Shown piece after piece: positions 1-5,109 of a DNA stretch of 5,109 nt. The DNA lies in the NCBI GenBank assembly GCA_003501665.1, contig DNOQ01000172.1:10890-15998 (forward strand). Reading direction: 5' to 3'. The notes below the pieces were generated by a model, which worked only from the letters and a program-made list of their open reading frames with translations, was not told the DNA's origin and ran no database searches. The translations under genes and the position numbers were made by a program. Position 1 is the stretch's first letter; each line of letters begins with the position of its first letter. The DNA is from Bacteroidales bacterium. Its GTDB lineage: Bacteria; Bacteroidota; Bacteroidia; Bacteroidales; VadinHA17.

Positions 1-1
1 T

Positions 2-889
2 TACAGAGTTCTGTATGGCGAAGAAAATATCATTGAGTGTGTAATTAAAGGTAAATTCAGGGTCAGGGAATTAAAAAATACAAATCCACTTGCAGTCGGC
101 GACAAGGTTCTGTTTGAATTTGAAAAAGGCAAAGGATCGGGTATAATAACGGAACTTCTTGACAGGAAAAATTATATACTGAGGAAAGCATCTAATCTGT
201 CGAAACAGTCACAGATAATTGCCGCAAATATTGATCACGTTTTCCTGATGATAACAATTTCTCATCCCGAAACGCCGGTTGAATTTATCGACAGATTTCT
301 TATTACAGCTGAAGCATACCGTATTCCGGCAAGTCTGATAATAAACAAAACCGATCTGTACGGCGATGAAGAGATAAACAGAATGGAATACATGATATCC
401 GTATATGAAAAAATCGGATACGAATGTTTCATTATATCAGTTACGGAGAACAAGGGGCTTGCAATACTGGCTGAAAAAATGAAAGGAAAAGTAAGCCTCC
501 TTGCAGGAAATTCCGGGGTGGGTAAAACAACCCTTCTGAATACTTTCAATCCTTCACTTAACCTTAAAACGGAGGAAATCTCAGATTACCATAAGCAGGG
601 AAAACACATAACAACATTCCCCGAAATGCATCATATGCCGTTTGGTGCTTATATTATTGATTCCCCCGGTATAAGGGGATTTGGGGTTGTGGATATGGAG
701 AGAAATGAAATATATCATTTTTTCCCCGAAATATTTTCCACGGCAACGGGATGTAAATTCTATAATTGTCTTCACCTCGATGAGCCCGGATGCGCTGTAA
801 AAAGTGCAGTCGAAACAGGAGACATTGATCCTCTCAGGTACAGGAGCTATCTTAATATCCTTGAGGATGACAATCGTAAATACCGGTAA
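2..889 (+). CDS. rsgA: Ribosome small subunit-dependent GTPase A (RsgA), 5' end cut by window
   Basis: RsgA (YjeQ/YloQ) is a cytoplasmic GTPase that binds the late pre-30S particle near the decoding centre, checks its maturation and leaves on GTP hydrolysis. The reading frame is open from base 2 and gives 295 residues, so about a dozen N-terminal residues and the start codon lie to the left. The ATG at 248 is internal, because the residues before it form the family's OB-fold (CVIKGKFR, NPLAVGDKV). The circularly permuted GTPase order is visible: G4 NKTD (344-355), then G1 GNSGVGKTT (506-532), then G3 DSPG (659-670). A C-terminal zinc site follows, C-x4-C-x-H-x5-C (752-793, ending EPGC). All key motifs are intact, so the protein should be active. 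The next gene on the same strand begins 65 bp downstream with no clear terminator between. Confidence 0.96.
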   Translation, partial: YRVLYGEENIIECVIKGKFRVRELKNTNPLAVGDKVLFEFEKGKGSGIITELLDRKNYILRKASNLSKQSQIIAANIDHVFLMITISHPETPVEFIDRFLITAEAYRIPASLIINKTDLYGDEEINRMEYMISVYEKIGYECFIISVTENKGLAILAEKMKGKVSLLAGNSGVGKTTLLNTFNPSLNLKTEEISDYHKQGKHITTFPEMHHMPFGAYIIDSPGIRGFGVVDMERNEIYHFFPEIFSTATGCKFYNCLHLDEPGCAVKSAVETGDIDPLRYRSYLNILEDDNRKYR

Positions 890-954
890 ATTATTAAGGA
901 AATTATCAAATTTGGGTTATCTTTATATCCTGTGAAAGTCAAATTTTCCTTGTG

Positions 955-3777
955 ATGAAAAAGATCCTGATGCTCGTTTATCTGGCCTTTTTTGTTATTA
1001 TTCTGGCCAACATTATTTATTATAAAAGCCTGTATAACAAGCAAATTGAATATATAACCTCAGTACTTGACCATCAGGTACTACTGACAGGTTTTACCGT
1101 GGATGAAACCAATAACTCATTTAACTCCGGTCTCAGTGAAATAAGATATATGGAGGATCCCGGATCTTTTTTCATTGATCAGATATTAAGACAACAAATT
1201 ATAGAAAAAATCAGGCATTTTTATCAGGAAAATCAGGATTTCATTACAGGTATAAAGATCAGCGACGATAAAAAGAATGAATTTACAATTAAGAACGATG
1301 AAGGTGAATGGCTGGAACAACAATTCGTACTTCATATTCAGACCGGCATTTATAACAGGGATACACTCGTAAAGGGGAGCAGGAATTTTGAATATTATCT
1401 TCCGCTAATTAAGAATAATATAGTAACCGGAAATATTGTTATTACTGTCGATTATGATAAATATTTTGATCAATTGTTCTCTGTTTATAACCTGAAAGAT
1501 TATCAGTGGCAATGGGTAGTGGATGATTCAGGCAATGTTATTTACTCCAATTCTGCTAATAATATCAACTATACTGAGACAGTAAGGATAACATATGCCC
1601 TGGCGAACGGATCTGTTGGTAATATGATGCATAACGCGGTAATAGGCAACAAGAATAAACAACTGGCCTCATCATATTATTCCACACAACTTCTGGGGAG
1701 AGATATCGCACTTGTTTTTTCCTCTCCCACAGGATATTTCCAGAAATACATTATAAGAAATTCATTTCTTATCGTTATTGCAACTCTGATTCTTGTTCAG
1801 GCAATTATATGGTTCCTTTTGCGGCTTCTTAAAAACCGTGAAAACGAAAATAAAAGGCTCGGTAAATCGGAAACCTCCCTTGTGAACCTCATTGAACACA
1901 TACCGGCAGGGATAATAGTGTATGATAAAAACAGGGAAATTTTAATGGCCAACACTGCCGCGGCAGACCAATTCTCATTGATATCTGCAGAGGATATGAA
2001 AGGAAAATCATACCCGGAGACTTCACTGACAGCCGTAAATGAATATTTTGCCAGAAATCCGGGCGGTGTTTTTGATCGCAGTCAATACCACATAATAAAG
2101 AACGATTCAGTCGACAGGATCCTGTATAAGAACAGTGTTCACGTTACTTACATGGGAAAAGAAGCTTTTATGGATATTCTTATGGATATTACTGAACTTG
2201 AATCAGCCCGGACTCATGAAGCGAAAGCAAACAGAGCGAAATCAGAATTTCTGGCACGACTGAGTTATGAGATCCGGACACCACTTACGGGTATTATCGG
2301 AATGACAGATATACTTGGAAGAAAACAAGTTCCGGAAGAATTGCAGGAAATAGTCGCGATTCTTCATAATTCAGCGGAAGATCTCCTTAAGATCAGGGAT
2401 GAAATTCTTGATTTTTCAAAGATCCAGACCGGCAACCTGATACTTGAGGAGAGATCCTTCATTCTCCGGGATGAGATAGATAATTGTGTGGATCAGACTA
2501 AAAATATGCTGGAAGGGAAAAACGTTATATTTACCGTGGATGTTGACAAAAACGTTCCGGTCAGTATTATTTCAGATCCATACCGGTTCCGTCAGATATT
2601 TACAAATCTTATTACCTTTTCGGCAGGAAATATATCAAACGGGAAAATTAATCTGCGATGCACTCTGGTAAGTAATGACAAAGGTCAGGTTAAACTCGGA
2701 TTTGAGCTTCAGGATACAGGGAAAGCCTTCGACAAGGAGACTTTAAATAAAATTTTCGGGGAGGTTATCAATATTGAATCAAAAGTCCTTACAAGCGATG
2801 ATGAAACAGGATTCGGCCCGGTTATGGCAGCCCAGATCATCAGGTTAATGGGGGGAGAACTGATTGTTGAAAGTCCTTCGGACATCTCAGGGAATTCGGG
2901 TACAAAGGTCACATTCACACTCAACGTCTACTCCAACGACAGAATACCGAAAAACCTCAATATAAGAAGTATAACTTCGTTAAATAAAATAAAAACACTT
3001 GTAATTACAGATCCCCGCATCGAAGATGATGATATTCTGAACCTTATTCACCAGTTGCATCTTAATTTGTCGGTTACCGCTTATCAGAAATCCACCATAG
3101 GGCAAATAAAAGCCAATCTTGAATCGGATAAAGGAAAATATAACATGATAATTATAGTGAATGATGAAGATTTCAATGGGTTTGAAGTAGCCACGTTGCT
3201 GTGGGAAAACAAATTATATGAACGGCTGGTAATAATTATGATCAGCAAATGCGATATCAAAGGCAACTACCTTAAATCTGTTTCACTTGCAATGGATGAT
3301 TATCTTGTAATGCCGGTTGATAAAGAGGATCTGGCTAAAGCTATCCGGGAGAATTTTCCGTTTATCGGGTCAGATGAGAAGTCCGTTAAAGAACGCCGGT
3401 TAAGAAATGGCATAAGTGCCCTGGTAGTTGAGGATAATAAAATGAATCAGAAAGTTGTGTCAAGAATGCTCGAATTACTGGAATGTTCGTTCGAAATTGC
3501 CGAAACCGGGTATGAAGGTTATCTGAAGGCTAAAGCAAAACCGTATGATATCATTTTTATGGATCTCATTCTGCCTGAGATTGACGGATATGAATCAGCC
3601 AGGAAAATTCTTGATGATACTCCGGGGGCACTGATTGTTGCTTTAACAGCCGATAATATGCCTGATTCGAGAAGCAAAGCAGAATTATCAGGAATGAAAG
3701 AATATCTCTCCAAGCCGGTCAGGATTGATGATATGAAAATGCTTCTGGAAAAATATTTCAGTGAAATCACTAATTAA
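955..3777 (+). CDS. Membrane hybrid sensor histidine kinase-like protein with degenerate kinase core (probable pseudokinase), dCache-PAS-HisKA-HATPase-REC-REC
   Basis: A 940-residue hybrid two-component protein. Counting from the ATG at 955: TM helix about 4-23; extracytoplasmic region about 24-268, resembling a double Cache sensor (YYLPLIKNNIVTGNIVIT, then WQWVVDDSGNVIYSN); TM helix about 271-289; PAS domain about 305-415; HisKA-like 425-495; HATPase-like 515-655; receivers about 680-800 and 822-937. The H-box reads LSYEIRTP, with Tyr438 in place of the phospho-accepting His. The N-box Asn is Phe555, G1 is DTGKAF (587-592) and G2 is ETGFGP (617-622). Receiver 1 lacks the acceptor Asp (Ile734) and the Lys (Met786). 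Receiver 2 is intact: Glu826/Asp827, Asp870, Thr898, Lys920. No output domain follows. By family knowledge it should not autophosphorylate through His; a role as ligand-sensing scaffold, or as acceptor for another kinase, is inference. A GTG at 952 directly precedes the ATG; the ATG is preferred. No strong ribosome binding site is seen. The frame is unbroken, so it is not a simple pseudogene. Confidence 0.93.
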   Translation: MKKILMLVYLAFFVIILANIIYYKSLYNKQIEYITSVLDHQVLLTGFTVDETNNSFNSGLSEIRYMEDPGSFFIDQILRQQIIEKIRHFYQENQDFITGIKISDDKKNEFTIKNDEGEWLEQQFVLHIQTGIYNRDTLVKGSRNFEYYLPLIKNNIVTGNIVITVDYDKYFDQLFSVYNLKDYQWQWVVDDSGNVIYSNSANNINYTETVRITYALANGSVGNMMHNAVIGNKNKQLASSYYSTQLLGRDIALVFSSPTGYFQKYIIRNSFLIVIATLILVQAIIWFLLRLLKNRENENKRLGKSETSLVNLIEHIPAGIIVYDKNREILMANTAAADQFSLISAEDMKGKSYPETSLTAVNEYFARNPGGVFDRSQYHIIKNDSVDRILYKNSVHVTYMGKEAFMDILMDITELESARTHEAKANRAKSEFLARLSYEIRTPLTGIIGMTDILGRKQVPEELQEIVAILHNSAEDLLKIRDEILDFSKIQTGNLILEERSFILRDEIDNCVDQTKNMLEGKNVIFTVDVDKNVPVSIISDPYRFRQIFTNLITFSAGNISNGKINLRCTLVSNDKGQVKLGFELQDTGKAFDKETLNKIFGEVINIESKVLTSDDETGFGPVMAAQIIRLMGGELIVESPSDISGNSGTKVTFTLNVYSNDRIPKNLNIRSITSLNKIKTLVITDPRIEDDDILNLIHQLHLNLSVTAYQKSTIGQIKANLESDKGKYNMIIIVNDEDFNGFEVATLLWENKLYERLVIIMISKCDIKGNYLKSVSLAMDDYLVMPVDKEDLAKAIRENFPFIGSDEKSVKERRLRNGISALVVEDNKMNQKVVSRMLELLECSFEIAETGYEGYLKAKAKPYDIIFMDLILPEIDGYESARKILDDTPGALIVALTADNMPDSRSKAELSGMKEYLSKPVRIDDMKMLLEKYFSEITN

Positions 3778-3780
3778 TTC

Positions 3781-3815
3781 GAGTTGCAAGTTACCGGGTG
3801 CTTGTTGCTAGGTGT
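3781..3815. repeat. Degenerate 7-bp tandem repeat, five units, between the sensor gene and mnmH
   Basis: The gap after the sensor stop codon splits into five consecutive heptamers: gagttgc, aagttac, cgggtgc, ttgttgc, taggtgt. Positions 3 (G) and 5 (T) are the same in all five units, position 6 is G in four and position 7 is C in four, giving a consensus NNGKTGC. The period stops sharply at both ends, with AT-rich sequence on either side. The array is non-coding in the proposed gene models. It includes a GTG at 3812 that is in frame with mnmH, which makes that GTG a doubtful start codon. Function is unknown. Confidence 0.6.
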
Positions 3816-3841
3816 TTAAAAAAGGAAAAACAGGCAGATAC

Positions 3842-4870
3842 GTGATTAAAATTGAGATTCAGAAATTCCTGGAATTATCAGAGAATTTTCCTGTTATTGA
3901 TGTGCGGTCGCCATCGGAGCATATTTATGGTCATATCCCCGGTGCGATCAATATCCCTTTGTTTGATGATCATGAGCGTGAGGTTGTCGGAACAGAATAT
4001 AAGAATGCAGGCCGGGTAAAGGCAATTCTTAAAGGTTTGGAGCTTGCAGGTCCGTCACTGTATAAAAAGCTTACTGAAGCCTTAAAGTCAGCAAAGACCG
4101 GGAAATTGCTTGTTCATTGCTGGCGGGGAGGTATGAGATCAGAAGCTATGGCCTGGCTCTTTTCAATCGGGGGTATAGATACAGAAATTCTTGAAGGTGG
4201 CTATAAATCTTACCGTAATCATATACTTTCAGTACTTTCACAACAACGCAGGATGATAATACTCGGAGGAATGACCGGAAGCGGTAAGACCCATATATTA
4301 AAGTACATTAAAAACAATGGTCACCAGGTAATTGATCTTGAAGGTATTGCAAATCATAAAGGATCAGCATTCGGGGCACTCGGCCAGCCACCACAGCCGT
4401 CATCGGAACACTTTGCAAACCTTCTGTATGATGAATGGCGCCACCTTGATGAAAACATGCCCGTATGGCTTGAAGATGAAAGCAGGAATATCGGAAATGT
4501 TTTCATGCCTGATACTTTCTACGGTAATATGCTCGATTCACCGGCGATTATCCTCCTGATGGATATTAAAACGAGATTACCGGAACTTTTAAAAGAATAT
4601 TCGGTATATCCTCCCGGGATAATTAAGGAATCAATTATGAAAATAAGGAAACGTCTGGGCGGCGAGGAGACTGCCTCGGCAATACGGGCTGTTGATTCCG
4701 GTGATTTTGCAAAAGCAATTGAAATTATATTGGGCTATTACGACAGAGCATATCTTTTCGGAATAAAGCGGCGGAAGCCGGAAAGAATCGTTTATGTGGA
4801 TGCGGATACCGGAAATATCGAAAAAAATGCCGGGAAAGTACTTGAAGCAGCAAATAAGATAAAGTGGTAA
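3842..4870 (+). CDS. mnmH: tRNA 2-selenouridine(34) synthase MnmH (SelU/YbbB)
   Basis: MnmH replaces sulfur by selenium at wobble 2-thiouridine of tRNA Lys, Glu and Gln, using selenophosphate, through a geranylated intermediate; it acts in the cytoplasm. The N-terminal rhodanese domain (about 1-125) has VIDVRSPSEH, HIPGAINIPL and the active-site loop HCWRGGMRS, with catalytic Cys93. The C-terminal P-loop domain has Walker A GGMTGSGKT (142-150), the family signature FGALGQPPQPS and the acidic motif EDESR (211-215). At 342 residues it is near the usual family length (E. coli 364). I place the start at GTG 3842 (MIKIEIQKFLEL), where family members typically begin. A GTG at 3812 would add ten residues, but it lies inside a 7-bp repeat and has no ribosome binding site; an AAGGA near 3822-3826 sits about 16 bases before 3842, a loose fit. 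Activity requires SelD elsewhere in the genome. Confidence 0.95.
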   Translation: MIKIEIQKFLELSENFPVIDVRSPSEHIYGHIPGAINIPLFDDHEREVVGTEYKNAGRVKAILKGLELAGPSLYKKLTEALKSAKTGKLLVHCWRGGMRSEAMAWLFSIGGIDTEILEGGYKSYRNHILSVLSQQRRMIILGGMTGSGKTHILKYIKNNGHQVIDLEGIANHKGSAFGALGQPPQPSSEHFANLLYDEWRHLDENMPVWLEDESRNIGNVFMPDTFYGNMLDSPAIILLMDIKTRLPELLKEYSVYPPGIIKESIMKIRKRLGGEETASAIRAVDSGDFAKAIEIILGYYDRAYLFGIKRRKPERIVYVDADTGNIEKNAGKVLEAANKIKW

Positions 4871-4881
4871 AACAGATTTAA

Positions 4882-5109
4882 TTACTGGCTTTTAATATCT
4901 GATTCATCTATCCATTTATAAACTTTATCCGATCGCCGGAGAAACTCATTTATTTTCACTGAGCAGAATTCACCTTTCAGGGCTTTTTCAGTTTCCATAA
5001 GTTCGACTCTGATTTCACCGACATTATATTCAACCACTCCGGTTGTTGGACCGGTAATAAGAAGAACATCTCCTCTGCTGAGATCTCCGTTCTCGAGTTT
5101 TATTTCCGC
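4882..5109 (-). CDS. U32-family peptidase (collagenase-like), C-terminal 75 residues only
   Basis: The minus strand is open from the right edge to a TAA at 4884-4882 and encodes 75 residues; the N-terminal part and the start lie beyond the window. The segment GDVLLITGPTTGVVEYNV followed by EIRVEL and RRSDKVYKW matches the C-terminal beta-barrel-like domain that ends many bacterial U32 peptidases, where GD-ILI-GPTTGV is a recurrent motif. Members of this family include collagenase-like proteases and the tRNA/rRNA hydroxylation proteins TrhP and RlhA; which subgroup this is cannot be told from the tail. The catalytic part is not in view. It converges on mnmH with an 11-bp gap, which leaves no room for a separate terminator, so the two transcripts probably overlap at their 3' ends. 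Confidence 0.78.
   Translation of the reverse strand, partial: AEIKLENGDLSRGDVLLITGPTTGVVEYNVGEIRVELMETEKALKGEFCSVKINEFLRRSDKVYKWIDESDIKSQ

Noticed and set aside
248..889. rsgA starting at ATG 248 as a complete 213-residue protein
   Set aside because: The frame is open back to base 2 and the upstream 82 codons encode the OB-fold that RsgA proteins normally carry, so the gene is cut by the window edge, not short.
896..951. Inverted repeat AAGGAAA (896-902) / TTTCCTT (945-951) as a terminator or operator, and the direct repeat TCAAATTT at 906-913 and 939-946
   Set aside because: The arms are 7 bp, AT-rich and separated by about 42 bases, with no T-tract after the stem; 8-bp AT-rich direct repeats are expected by chance. 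Recorded only in case an operator is found experimentally.
890..954. Promoter of the Bacteroidota type (TTG / TAnnTTTG) before the sensor gene
   Set aside because: CAAATTTG (907-914) and TATCTTTA (918-925) each miss the -7 consensus by one base, and neither has a TTG at the expected upstream distance; in AT-rich sequence this is not above chance.
2266..2268. Tyr438 as a sequencing error or a single fresh mutation of CAT to TAT
   Set aside because: One base change could explain this site alone, but not the simultaneous loss of the N-box Asn, the G1 and G2 residues and the receiver-1 Asp and Lys in the same protein.
2709..2924. Open frames antisense to, or in other frames of, the sensor gene and mnmH (for example minus strand 2709-2924 and 3519-3770, plus strand 4332-4559)
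   Set aside because: They lie wholly inside well-supported genes and their products show no recognisable domain; they are shadows of the real reading frames.
4871..5109. The right end as non-coding DNA
   Set aside because: The minus strand has an unbroken frame with recognisable U32 peptidase C-terminal motifs up to the window edge.

Overview
The window most likely comes from a member of the Bacteroidota, probably Bacteroidales-like. This rests on AT-leaning codon use, weak or absent Shine-Dalgarno sequences, the style of the RsgA, MnmH and U32-peptidase proteins, and a large hybrid two-component sensor of a type common in that phylum. It is inference from protein character, as no marker gene for placement is present.

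Layout: (i) positions 2-889, +, nearly all of rsgA, the circularly permuted GTPase of 30S ribosome maturation, missing roughly a dozen N-terminal residues off the left edge; (ii) 955-3777, +, a 940-residue membrane-anchored hybrid sensor-kinase-like protein (TM, dCache-like sensor, TM, PAS, HisKA-like, HATPase-like, two receiver domains); (iii) 3781-3815, a short degenerate 7-bp tandem repeat; (iv) 3842-4870, +, mnmH (selU/ybbB), tRNA 2-selenouridine synthase; (v) 4882-5109, -, the last 75 residues of a U32-family peptidase, convergent with mnmH and separated from it by 11 bp. The two gaps between + strand genes are about 64-65 bp, with no clear terminator, so rsgA, the sensor gene and mnmH may be co-transcribed. 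No RNA gene, CRISPR array or mobile element is visible.

The most interesting item is the sensor protein. It looks like a degenerate (pseudo) histidine kinase. The phospho-accepting His of the H-box is Tyr438, the N-box Asn is Phe555, the G1 box reads DTGKAF instead of DTGxGI, and G2 has lost its flanking Gly and Leu. The first receiver domain has also lost its phospho-accepting Asp (Ile734) and its Lys (Met786). The C-terminal receiver keeps every catalytic residue (Glu826/Asp827, Asp870, Thr898, Lys920). The inference is a protein that senses a periplasmic ligand but cannot phosphorylate itself, and whose last receiver is phosphorylated by a different kinase or acts as a phosphate sink or scaffold. 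The two neighbouring + strand genes serve translation (30S assembly and wobble-base modification of tRNA), but nothing in the sequence ties the sensor to that process beyond adjacency.
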